From: Desulfotruncus arcticus DSM 17038
GTDB taxonomy: Bacteria > Bacillota > Desulfotomaculia > Desulfotomaculales > Desulfallaceae
Length of the DNA: 64,000 nucleotides
Direction: 5' to 3'
Assembly (NCBI RefSeq): GCF_900113335.1
Contig: NZ_FOOX01000013.1
Coordinates: forward strand, 1-64,000
The notes below the pieces were generated by a model that made no database searches, had not been told where the DNA came from, and saw nothing but the letters and a program-made list of their open reading frames with translations. The stretch's first letter is position 1. Every line of letters starts with the position of its first letter. The position numbers were made by a program, and so were the translations under genes. Of this stretch, positions 9,852 to 17,510 are shown in pieces.

Positions 9852-10316
9852 GTGAATCATACCGGATATATGAAGGAGGCCATTGCTGAGGCCGAAAAGG
9901 CATATACCATTGGCGAAGTGCCCATAGGGGCGGTGGTGGTGCTTAATGATCAAATCATTGGACGGGGCCACAACCTTAGAGAAACGTTAAAGGACAGCAC
10001 TGCTCATGCTGAAATAGTTGCCATGCGGGAAGCGGCTCAGCAAATTGGGGATTGGCGTTTGGACGGTTCGACAGTGTACTGTACCGTTGAACCATGTCCC
10101 ATGTGTGCCGGGGCAATGATTCAGTTTAGGGTCAAGACACTGATTTACGGTACGCAGGATCTAAAGGCAGGGGCTGTTGATTCAATAATTGATGTGCTGC
10201 GTGAACCAAGATTTAACCACCAGGTTGCGGTGGTTTCGGGCGTGCTGGAAGAAGAATGCCGGGAAATTATTCAACGCTTTTTTCGGGAGCTGCGGGATAA
10301 AAAGAAAGGTAATTGA
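9852..10316 (+). CDS. tadA: tRNA-specific adenosine deaminase
   Basis: 154 aa zinc-dependent cytidine/deoxycytidylate-deaminase fold enzyme that converts A34 to inosine in tRNA-Arg(ACG). The zinc and catalytic motif is complete: His52-Ala-Glu54 in 'AHAEIVAM' and Cys82/Cys85 in 'EPCPMCAGAM'. The start is GTG 9852 with 'taaggggg' upstream. A substrate, tRNA-Arg(ACG), is encoded 1.2 kb upstream in this window. tRNA-Ser(CGA) follows 21 bases after the stop. It is of normal length for the family. Confidence 0.95.
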   Translation: MNHTGYMKEAIAEAEKAYTIGEVPIGAVVVLNDQIIGRGHNLRETLKDSTAHAEIVAMREAAQQIGDWRLDGSTVYCTVEPCPMCAGAMIQFRVKTLIYGTQDLKAGAVDSIIDVLREPRFNHQVAVVSGVLEEECREIIQRFFRELRDKKKGN

Positions 10317-10337
10317 GCCGCTGAACTTAATAAAATC

Positions 10338-10431
10338 GGAGAGATGGCCGAGATGGTCGAAGGCGCTCGACTCGAAATCGAGTAGACCGTTAGTAGCGGT
10401 CTCCAGGGTTCGAATCCCTGTCTCTCCGCCA
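10338..10431 (+). tRNA. tRNA-Ser (anticodon CGA)
   Basis: A 94-base class-II tRNA with encoded CCA. The acceptor ggagaga pairs with tctctcc, the anticodon loop is CTCGAAA, and the variable arm gaccgttagtagcggtc is long. Its last 43 bases (10389-10431) recur in the same orientation at 16099-16141, so this gene is the likely integration site of the intervening segment. Confidence 0.96.
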
Positions 10432-10445
10432 AATATCATATAAAC

Positions 10446-10491
10446 CAAGGAGTTATCGTCGTTTTGGCACGATAACTCCTTGAATATTTTT
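10446..10491 (+). terminator. Terminator after tRNA-Ser(CGA)
   Basis: A perfect 14-bp stem (caaggagttatcgt / acgataactccttg) with a T-run. If 10432-16098 is an island, this terminator came with it, and the original one is at 16155-16199. Confidence 0.8.
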
Positions 10492-10646
10492 GTACCAAAA
10501 GCGGGCTGCAGTCTATGGCTTAGCCGACGGAGCCAGCAATTGGCCCCACGAAAGTCGAAAATTATTGAAATTGCTGAGAACTAGTTGTAACCCTCTTGGC
10601 TGTTGAGTTTCTGAAAGATCCCCGAGTCAATTTTGTAAGGCTTTAA

Positions 10647-11882
10647 TTATAACTCGGAAAATTTCACTGTAAAAGTCGTTCCTTGATCTTCTGTGCTTTC
10701 TGCAGTGATTTTGGCATGGTGATTTTCTACGATTCTTTTTGCAATTGCCAGACCCAAACCGTAGCCGCCCTGCTCACGCGCCCTTGACTTATCCGCACGA
10801 TAGAAACGTTCAAAAACATGAGGCAAATCTATCGCTGGGATAGGGGTACCAGTATTGTTTACTTTTAGGCACACCTTTTTTTGCTCCCGTACCAGTTTTA
10901 CCGTAATGATACCTTTTTCACCGGCGTATTTACAGGCGTTATCCAGCAGAATTGTTATCAACTGTTTGAGTTGGCTCCCGTTACCTGTCACGGTAATATC
11001 CGGTTCGATGTCGGCGTTGATGGTAACACCCTGCTCGAATGCCACTGGTTCAAAGGGCAGTAGACAACTCCATATCGTATCACTAAAATTAAATTCAGAA
11101 TGCACCAGGGGAACACTGGAGGCGTCGGATTTGGCTAAAAACAACAGATCATCCACCAGCTTTTTCATTCGAATGGCTTCCACCCGAGTGTTTTCCACCC
11201 ATTTGAATTGCCGCGCGATGGTATCTTGCCGGTGAGCCAGCAGGATACCGATATTGGCCAGAATCACTGTCAGGGGCATTTTTAGTTCATGGGAAGCATC
11301 TGCCACAAACTGTCGCTGCTGATCCCAGGCCTTTTCCGCCGGGCGCAGTGCCCAACGGGCTAGGTACAGGCTGATGAAAAAGAAGGCTATCAGGGCGCCT
11401 GCACCTACCACCAAGGATATGAGGAAAAGGCTTTGCATATAGTTAATTTCATTACTTCTATCAGCAAATGCAATTTTTGTCCCATCTGGGATGTCTCTAC
11501 GGAGAAAACGTAAATTCAGGTCCTTGAGAATACCTTCAGGGTACTCGGAAGCCAGAGCTTTTTCTACAGCCTTTACCAGAACATCATCGGATACGGAGAC
11601 ATTTTGCTGTGTTGTGTGAACAATGTTATTTTTTTCATCAAGCACGACAGTGAAAACCGGCGTAATCGGAAATGGCTTTTGCCCAGGTGACAATCTGCCT
11701 ATTTCCCGTTTTGGCGGTGGCGTATCCATTCTTTGTTCCATCGCCCGGTATAAGGCTTCGTGGCTTTCTGACTGCAGCCGCTGATAGTTTGACATAAAGA
11801 TGGTGGCAAAGACGATCAGCAGCACCAGACTGACCAGCGCCATATTGATAAGGATGAATTTTCTTTGCAGCTTTTTGATCAT
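10647..11882 (-). CDS. Sensor histidine kinase (two-component system)
   Basis: 411 aa membrane kinase. TM1 is at about 9-30, an extracytoplasmic domain at about 31-150, TM2 at about 152-174, then HisKA and HATPase domains. The phospho-accepting His198 is in 'FVADASHELKMPLT', the N-box in 'LLDNACKYAGEKG', and the G-boxes include 'GGYGLGLAIAKRIV'. ATG 11882 lies 2 bases after the response regulator stop, so the two form one operon on the minus strand. It is transcribed divergently from the VTC/DUF4956/beta-helix operon within the tRNA-flanked segment and probably controls it. The signal is unknown; the sensor region 'DTPPPKREIG' gives no clue. Confidence 0.9.
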   Translation of the reverse strand: MIKKLQRKFILINMALVSLVLLIVFATIFMSNYQRLQSESHEALYRAMEQRMDTPPPKREIGRLSPGQKPFPITPVFTVVLDEKNNIVHTTQQNVSVSDDVLVKAVEKALASEYPEGILKDLNLRFLRRDIPDGTKIAFADRSNEINYMQSLFLISLVVGAGALIAFFFISLYLARWALRPAEKAWDQQRQFVADASHELKMPLTVILANIGILLAHRQDTIARQFKWVENTRVEAIRMKKLVDDLLFLAKSDASSVPLVHSEFNFSDTIWSCLLPFEPVAFEQGVTINADIEPDITVTGNGSQLKQLITILLDNACKYAGEKGIITVKLVREQKKVCLKVNNTGTPIPAIDLPHVFERFYRADKSRAREQGGYGLGLAIAKRIVENHHAKITAESTEDQGTTFTVKFSEL

Positions 11883-11884
11883 AG

Positions 11885-12556
11885 CTAATCCGCCTCAAGC
11901 CGGTAGCCTACTTTGCGAATGGTGCCGATACTCACTTTGGAGCCGAGAAAAAAGAATTTTTTACGCAGAAAAGAGATATAAGCTTCCACATTGTTATCCT
12001 CCGCGTGGGATTCCACACCCCAAACCTTAGTGAGCAAATCTTCTTTTGGAACCACCATTTTCGGGTTTGTCATTAATATCTTCAGCACTTCAAACTCTTT
12101 AAAGCCCAGATGCAGTGATTTTTCTCCCCGGTATAAATCATATGTGGACAGGTTCAGCCTCAGATCCGCAAAGGTCAATTCCTCCAGTAGCACTTCTCCC
12201 TGTCTTCTGGAAAGGGCTCGGATGCGGGCCAGCAGCTCCTCCGGCGCAAAGGGTTTCGTCATATAATCGTCAGCGCCGCAGTCCAGCCCCGTGACCTTGT
12301 CGGTGATTTCGTCTTTTGCGGTCAGCAATAGCACCGGAGTGGCGTTCTTTTGCTTTCTTAACTTCCGCACCACCTCGAAGCCGCTGCGCTTTGGCAGCAT
12401 CACATCCAGCACAATTACATCATATTGTCCGTTTAGTGCGTAAGCCAAGCCGTCTTCACCGTTATGAACAATATCCGTCGCGTACTTCTGTTCAGCTAAA
12501 ATCTGTCCCAGAGCATCTGCCAGCCGCACTTCATCTTCCACTATTAACACACGCAT
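11885..12556 (-). CDS. OmpR-family response regulator
   Basis: 223 aa: an N-terminal receiver with phospho-acceptor Asp51 ('VIVLDVMLP'), conserved 'LLLTAKDE' and Lys101 in 'DYMTKPF', then a C-terminal winged-helix domain (about 130-223, 'LHLGFKEFEVLKILM'). It is upstream of the histidine kinase in the same operon. A perfect 16-bp-arm palindrome at 12629-12668 in the divergent promoter region is a good candidate for its binding site. It likely regulates both itself and the operon starting at 12726. Confidence 0.92.
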   Translation of the reverse strand: MRVLIVEDEVRLADALGQILAEQKYATDIVHNGEDGLAYALNGQYDVIVLDVMLPKRSGFEVVRKLRKQKNATPVLLLTAKDEITDKVTGLDCGADDYMTKPFAPEELLARIRALSRRQGEVLLEELTFADLRLNLSTYDLYRGEKSLHLGFKEFEVLKILMTNPKMVVPKEDLLTKVWGVESHAEDNNVEAYISFLRKKFFFLGSKVSIGTIRKVGYRLEAD

Positions 12557-12628
12557 AGATATCCCCGCCTTGTCGATTTTTATTATAAATGCGGTATATT
12601 TTCATTGCAATTATTTTAATGAAGGAAG

Positions 12629-12668
12629 CTGAAATTAGTCTGAAACCACTTTTTCAGACTAATTTCAG
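12629..12668. promoter_or_regulatory. Palindromic operator candidate
   Basis: Two perfect 16-base arms (ctgaaattagtctgaa / ttcagactaatttcag) with an 8-base spacer lie in the gap between the divergent response regulator and VTC genes. It could be an operator, or a hairpin in the leader of the + strand operon. Confidence 0.6.
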
Positions 12669-12725
12669 TTTAAAGCTGTAAGATAAGGGCCATCAGGATA
12701 ATTACACCGATTGGAGGTATCAGAT

Positions 12726-13451
12726 ATGGCACAATATCAAAAAGTATTTAAACGGTATGAGAAAAAGTATCTGATGGATGAACAGCAGTATCAAGCATTA
12801 AAAAAATTTTTGCAAGGCAGGATGACTGTAAATCAGTTTGGGAGCAATACCATCTGCAATATTTACTTCGATACCCCGGATTACCGGCTGATCCGGGCAT
12901 CAATAGAAAAGCCGGTCTACAAAGAAAAACTCCGGCTGCGCAGCTACGGCGTGCCCAAGAAAGAAGACACCGTATTTGTGGAATTAAAAAAGAAATACAA
13001 AGGCATCGTTTACAAACGGCGGGTGCCGATGACACTGCAGGAAACCGAGCAGTATCTGCTGCGGGGAAAACAACCGAACAAATCTGGTCAAATTTTAAAG
13101 GAAATTGGCTGGTTTTTAGATTTTTACCAACCTATTATCCCCAAGGTATATATTGCTTATGATCGTATTGCAATGTGTAGCAGCGAAAATACAGAACTGC
13201 GCATTACCTTCGATACTAACATTCGCTGGCGGGAGAGTATTTTGGATCTTGCCAGGGGAGTATGGGGGAACACGTTGCTGGAAGAAGGACAGCACCTGAT
13301 GGAGATAAAAATTCTGGGGTCCATGCCTATCTGGCTAAGCAAGGGTCTAACAGAAATTGGGATATTTCCTGCGTCCTATTCCAAATACGGAAACTGCTAT
13401 AAAAATTATCTGATTTATTCTGCTGAGAAAAGAGGAATTCAAAGTGCTTGA
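12726..13451 (+). CDS. VTC-domain (polyphosphate polymerase-type) protein
   Basis: 241 aa, beginning 'MAQYQKVFKRYEKKYLMDEQ'. This matches the VTC domain, a triphosphate-tunnel fold known in yeast to make polyphosphate from ATP. Basic residues typical of the tunnel are visible ('YEKKYL', 'RLRSYG', 'ELKKKYKG', 'YKRR'). The start is ATG 12726 with 'ggagg' 8 bases before. The gene overlaps the next (DUF4956) by 8 bases. In bacteria VTC proteins often sit with DUF4956 membrane proteins and surface proteins, as here. No SPX domain and no membrane segment are in this protein, so the DUF4956 partner may anchor it. The biochemical role in bacteria remains inference. Confidence 0.85.
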   Translation: MAQYQKVFKRYEKKYLMDEQQYQALKKFLQGRMTVNQFGSNTICNIYFDTPDYRLIRASIEKPVYKEKLRLRSYGVPKKEDTVFVELKKKYKGIVYKRRVPMTLQETEQYLLRGKQPNKSGQILKEIGWFLDFYQPIIPKVYIAYDRIAMCSSENTELRITFDTNIRWRESILDLARGVWGNTLLEEGQHLMEIKILGSMPIWLSKGLTEIGIFPASYSKYGNCYKNYLIYSAEKRGIQSA

Positions 13452-14121
13452 AAATATTTTGTCCACCAACTTAGCCAGCTCCATCACATTACAGGGTCTG
13501 CTGATTTGTACGCTGGCCTCTCTGGTACTTGGCGTTGGAATAGCCTGTATTTATATGTACCGCAGCATTTATACCAAAAACTTTGTGGTGACGCTGGCGC
13601 TGCTGCCGGCCATGGTACAACTTGTTATTATGCTGGTTAACGGCAACATCGGTACCGGTGTTGCTGTGATGGGTGCCTTTAGTTTGGTACGGTTCCGCTC
13701 GGTACCCGGCAGCGCCCGGGAGATCAGCAGTATTTTCCTGGCGATGGCTGTGGGTCTTGCCACCGGCATGGGTTATCTGGGTATTGCTGTGCTGTTCCTG
13801 GTTATCATCGGCTCTATGACAGTTTTGCTAACCTGCACCAGCTTTGGTGAGCAGAAGAAAACAGAAAAGGAACTGAAAATTACCATTCCGGAGAGCCTGG
13901 ACTATTTCGACATTTTCAGTGACTTGTTTCAAAAGTACACCAAGAGCGCCGAATTGGTCAAAGTAAAGACCACCAATATGGGAAGTCTTTATCAATTACA
14001 ATATCACATTGTATTGGCCAATCAGTCTAGGGAAAAGGAATTTATTGATGAAATTCGCTGCCGTAACGGCAATTTAAATATCACCTGTGGGCGGGTGCCC
14101 ACCAGTAAGGTGGAATTATAA
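13444..14121 (+). CDS. DUF4956 membrane protein
   Basis: 225 aa. The N-terminal ~130 residues contain about four hydrophobic segments ('LICTLASLVLGVGIACIYMY', 'FVVTLALLPAMVQLVIML', a segment around 'FLAMAVGLATGMG', and 'IAVLFLVIIGSMTVLL') with the conserved 'GAFSLVRFRS' loop. A soluble domain of about 90 residues follows. GTG 13444 overlaps the end of the VTC gene, and 'agaggaa' provides the ribosome-binding site. DUF4956 proteins typically neighbour VTC-domain proteins. The pair may form a membrane complex handling polyphosphate or another polyanion, but this is not established. Translational coupling to both neighbours suggests a fixed stoichiometry. Confidence 0.85.
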   Translation: MLENILSTNLASSITLQGLLICTLASLVLGVGIACIYMYRSIYTKNFVVTLALLPAMVQLVIMLVNGNIGTGVAVMGAFSLVRFRSVPGSAREISSIFLAMAVGLATGMGYLGIAVLFLVIIGSMTVLLTCTSFGEQKKTEKELKITIPESLDYFDIFSDLFQKYTKSAELVKVKTTNMGSLYQLQYHIVLANQSREKEFIDEIRCRNGNLNITCGRVPTSKVEL

Positions 14122-14135
14122 GGAGGAAAATGATT

Positions 14136-16103
14136 ATGCGCTTTAGATCCGGCAAATTTATCCCGTTGATGCTGACTACCACTATGTTGATCACCTCGCT
14201 GCTTACCGGTTGCCAGACGACCAGTTCGTCAGCTGCTTTATCCACCGGCACAACTACTGCTGCTAAGGTGGCCCTCGTCGACCCCGGCTACAGTGACCGC
14301 GACCTGGCAGGAACCTGGGATGCGGAGGCTGCCACTAAAATTTCCCTAAATGGCTCGTCTATGGCTGTCTCCGGTTCGGGAGCAACCGCTTCAGGCGGCA
14401 CGCTGACTATCACCGCCGCCGGCGTTTATGTGTTGTCCGGTACGTTGACGCACGGACAAATTGTTGTGGATGCCGCTGACTCCGATAAAGTACAGCTTGT
14501 GCTGGATGGCGTGTCCATTACCTGCCCGGACAGTGCCCCCGTCTATGTTAAGCAAGCCGACAAGGTCTTTCTGACACTGGCCGGCGGCAGTAAAAACACA
14601 GTGACTGACGGCGCGGCCTATACCATACCTGATGGCGAGGATGAGCCTAATGCGGCGATTTTTAGTAAGAGCGACCTGACCATCAACGGTGCCGGTGCGC
14701 TGACCGTCACCGCCAACTATAACAACGGCATTGCCTCTAAGGATGATCTGGTTATCACCGATGGTACCATTACAGTTACCGCGGTCAATGACGGTCTGCG
14801 TGGTCGCGATTCGGTCGCTATCCATGACGGCGCCTTTGTAATTAACGCGGCCCAGGGAGACGGCATCCAGTCCAACAATGACGAGGACACTGAAAAGGGC
14901 TGGGTCTCCATTGACGGTGGCACATTTGATATTACCTCGGGTAATGACGGCATCCAGGCTGAAACGGTACTCCAAATCACTGACGGTGAAGTGACCACCA
15001 AAACAGGGGGCGGCAGTGCCAACGCCAGTACCGATAGCAAGGGCAATGAGCGGCCGGGCCGGGGTGGATGGGATAATCAAACTGCTCCTGCCGCTGCAGA
15101 GGACAGTGCAGATAGCTCAGACAGTACCGCTAGTGCTAAAGGTGTTAAAGCCGGAACCGCTGTCTATGTAACCGGCGGAAATATCAATATTGATTCCTCG
15201 GACGATTCGGTACATTCCAGTGGAGACGTTATCATTAGTGCGGGCACAGTGACCCTGGCATCCGGTGATGACGGTATCCATGCCGATTCCTCTTTGGTGG
15301 TGGACGGTGGCGCCATTGACATCTCGCAGAGCTATGAAGGTCTGGAGGGGACCAACATCACGGTAAACGGCGGCAACATCCATATAACCGCCAAGGATGA
15401 TGGCATCAACGCTGCGGGCGGCAATGATGGTTCTGCTCCAGGCGGCAGACCCGGAGAGAACAACGACACTGTAGAAAACGGCTCTGATGGCGACAGCACC
15501 TTTATCCGCATCACCGGCGGCTATGTAGTTGTTAATGCAAATGGAGACGGCATCGATGCCAACGGCTCGTTGTATGTGGACGGCGGTATGGTGCTGGTTA
15601 ATGGTCCCACCAACAATGGCAACGGCTCGTTGGACTATGACGGTGTCGCAGAGATTACTGGGGGAACTATAGTGGCAGCAGGCAGCTCCGGTATGGCCCA
15701 GAACTTTTCCGACTCTTCCAGCCAGAACTCATTACTGGTAGCTTATTCCTCTGGTCAAAAAGCCGGTACTCTGGTGACCCTGCTGGATGAGAGCGGCAAA
15801 ACTATCTTGAGCTTTGCTCCTGCCAAGGACTATCAGTCAATCGTCATCAGCACACTAAAACTGGAGCAGGGCAAGACCTACACCCTTTACTCCGGCGGCA
15901 ACGCAGGCGGGAAAAATACTGATGGGCTATACACGGACGGAAGTTATTCCGCCGGCACTGAGGTTGTGAGCGTCACCCTTTCCGGAGCTGCCACCAGTAT
16001 TTCAGACACTGGCGCCCAGATCACCACAATGGGCGGGCCCGGCAGGGGCGGCCCAAAGGGAGGACCAATGCCGGCCCACAACCAAGGCATTGGCGGTAGT
16101 TAG
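14136..16103 (+). CDS. Secreted beta-helix carbohydrate-binding lipoprotein (Cthe_2159-like)
   Basis: About 655 aa. The signal peptide ends in the lipobox 'LLTGC' (Cys near residue 25), so it is a surface lipoprotein. A Ser/Thr-rich linker is followed by many short repeats of the type 'ITDGTITVTAVNDGLRG', 'IDGGTFDITSGNDGIQAE' and 'VDGGAIDISQSYEGLEG', the pattern of a right-handed parallel beta-helix as in the Cthe_2159 family. A low-complexity Gly/Pro tail ends it. ATG 14136 is 9 bases after 'aggagg'; an ATG at 14130 is too close. The stop codon lies inside the tRNA-derived direct repeat at 16099. It may bind polysaccharide at the cell surface. Confidence 0.82.
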   Translation: MRFRSGKFIPLMLTTTMLITSLLTGCQTTSSSAALSTGTTTAAKVALVDPGYSDRDLAGTWDAEAATKISLNGSSMAVSGSGATASGGTLTITAAGVYVLSGTLTHGQIVVDAADSDKVQLVLDGVSITCPDSAPVYVKQADKVFLTLAGGSKNTVTDGAAYTIPDGEDEPNAAIFSKSDLTINGAGALTVTANYNNGIASKDDLVITDGTITVTAVNDGLRGRDSVAIHDGAFVINAAQGDGIQSNNDEDTEKGWVSIDGGTFDITSGNDGIQAETVLQITDGEVTTKTGGGSANASTDSKGNERPGRGGWDNQTAPAAAEDSADSSDSTASAKGVKAGTAVYVTGGNINIDSSDDSVHSSGDVIISAGTVTLASGDDGIHADSSLVVDGGAIDISQSYEGLEGTNITVNGGNIHITAKDDGINAAGGNDGSAPGGRPGENNDTVENGSDGDSTFIRITGGYVVVNANGDGIDANGSLYVDGGMVLVNGPTNNGNGSLDYDGVAEITGGTIVAAGSSGMAQNFSDSSSQNSLLVAYSSGQKAGTLVTLLDESGKTILSFAPAKDYQSIVISTLKLEQGKTYTLYSGGNAGGKNTDGLYTDGSYSAGTEVVSVTLSGAATSISDTGAQITTMGGPGRGGPKGGPMPAHNQGIGGS

Positions 16104-16141
16104 TAGCGGTCTCCAGGGTTCGAATCCCACTCTCTCCGCCA
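16099..16141 (+). repeat. Duplicated tRNA-Ser(CGA) 3' end (att-like site)
   Basis: 43 bases repeat positions 10389-10431 of the tRNA-Ser(CGA) gene in direct orientation. The first 30 are identical, two mismatches follow, then 'tctctccgcca' is identical again. It has no 5' half, so it is not a tRNA gene. Together the two copies flank a 5.7-kb segment, the footprint expected of site-specific integration at a tRNA 3' end. Confidence 0.9.
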
Positions 16142-16154
16142 GATATAATGAAAG

Positions 16155-16199
16155 ACAAGGGCTTCTCACGAGTTACGGTGGGAGGCCCTTGTTATTTTT
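16155..16199 (+). terminator. Terminator, probably the original one of tRNA-Ser(CGA)
   Basis: A stem (acaagggcttctcac / gtgggaggcccttgt) followed by a T-rich run, directly after the tRNA fragment. Confidence 0.75.
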
Positions 16200-16317
16200 A
16201 CAGTAGGTTCTGGGGTCAAGCCGACGGGGGAGCCGACGCCGGTCGCTATTTAGCCGCCGGAATAGGTGAAAATCGTTGCAAATAGATTAAAATAGGAAAG
16301 CATTGTCCCGGACATGA

Positions 16318-17163
16318 TTAATTAAGGTACGTTTGGTCCAATGCTTTAACGACTTCTAATACATATTCTTGGCAGTATGTACCGGCTTTAGGATCCCAAT
16401 CTTCACCCTGAGGCTCGCTGTTTGACAAGATTCGGATGCCCAGGAACGGTACATTGTACGCAGCAGCTACCTGGGCAGCAGAAGCAGTTTCCATTTCTTC
16501 CACTGAAGTGCTAAAATTCTCGTGTACCCAGGCAATGCGGTCTAATTCCCTATTCCACTCATCAGCCGTACCGATTACACCGGTTACTACGTTGCCTTGT
16601 TTGTAACTGTCAATTACAGACTGTGCAACTTTAATCAGCTCCGGGTCTCCTGCAAAACCGTTAAAATATTCGCTCTTACCACCTACACGCAAAGATACAT
16701 CTTCAGGAATCCAGGCCTCAGGATTGATCCCCGCACCTAAGTCTGCATGTTCTGATTTGAATTTTCCAAAGTTAATGGATTTTTGACCTAAAACTATGTC
16801 AAAGCGGTGTAATTCAGGGTCGTGACCACCAGAGGTTCCCTGATTTATAATCGCCTTAGGGTTGAATTTTTCAATCGCTAATAAAGTAGCTGCTGCGGCG
16901 TTGGTTACCCCTACCTCCGTTCTGGAGATAACAACAGGCTGCTTATCTATGGTTCCTTGCCAGAAAGTCCAACCGCCATAGGTTATTTCTTTTGGGTTTT
17001 TCAAAGCGGCTACCATGTCTTGCATTTCAATGTCCATGGCACCTTGTATAACAATTGGTTGGGAATGAACGACCGGTGTTTCTTGGGCTATTGCCGAATT
17101 CGTAAAAATAGTTGTCAGCATTAAAATTATAAACAATACCGCTAAAGATTTTTTGTTGAACAA
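16318..17163 (-). CDS. Secreted MTA/SAH nucleosidase-like protein (PNP/UDP phosphorylase family)
   Basis: 281 aa from a TTG start with 'aggagagg' upstream. A clear signal peptide (about 1-26, 'SLAVLFIILMLTTIF', cleavage near 'SAIA-QE') precedes a nucleoside phosphorylase-fold domain. Family motifs are visible: the glycine-rich 'INQGTSGGHD' and 'SVEEMETASAAQVA', which corresponds to the purine/ribose-binding glutamates of MTA/SAH nucleosidases. Cytoplasmic MTAN cleaves methylthioadenosine and S-adenosylhomocysteine. Export of such an enzyme is unusual and may serve nucleoside scavenging. It stands alone on the minus strand. The 347-base gap upstream separates it from the divergent sigma-54 activator. 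Confidence 0.82.
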   Translation of the reverse strand: MFNKKSLAVLFIILMLTTIFTNSAIAQETPVVHSQPIVIQGAMDIEMQDMVAALKNPKEITYGGWTFWQGTIDKQPVVISRTEVGVTNAAAATLLAIEKFNPKAIINQGTSGGHDPELHRFDIVLGQKSINFGKFKSEHADLGAGINPEAWIPEDVSLRVGGKSEYFNGFAGDPELIKVAQSVIDSYKQGNVVTGVIGTADEWNRELDRIAWVHENFSTSVEEMETASAAQVAAAYNVPFLGIRILSNSEPQGEDWDPKAGTYCQEYVLEVVKALDQTYLN

Positions 17164-17510
17164 TACGCAACCTCTCCTTTAAGCTTTAATATCATTGGGA
17201 CTTTTTTCTTTTCGACAACATTATGGGTTATCCTTTAAATATGGATTAATTTTTATAGCTTGAAGAATGCTGTAGATTAAAGACCGCATATTAACAGCCT
17301 GCCTGCGGGTGGAAATACATTAGTGCTAATGGGTGTGAATAAAGCCATTCTAGCAGATTTTTCTGTTATTGTTTAAATACTTTGGCAATGATAAACTAAA
17401 CAGCAAGTATGTTTTGAAAATATAAAAAAGTAAATTGAATTTAAACTTTCCAATGTTTTGAAGGCATTATTACCCTATTTTGGTTGTGATAGAGGGGGTA
17501 TCTTGTTAAC
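17164..17510. other. Divergent intergenic region, no gene recognised
   Basis: 347 AT-rich bases between the nucleosidase (minus) and the sigma-54 activator (plus). It holds ribosome-binding sites at both ends. I looked for a -24/-12 sigma-54 promoter and did not find a convincing one. No RNA structure is recognised. Confidence 0.45.

Noticed and set aside
10182-10448. ORFs on both strands over the tadA end and tRNA-Ser(CGA)
   Set aside because: They overlap tadA and the tRNA and have no ribosome-binding site; antisense-tRNA artefacts.
10432-16098. Prophage or integrative conjugative element
   Set aside because: No integrase, structural or conjugation genes are visible; only the tRNA-derived direct repeats support mobility.
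17164-17510. Sigma-54 promoter for the nucleosidase or the activator
   Set aside because: No sequence with GG and GC at -24/-12 spacing was convincing.
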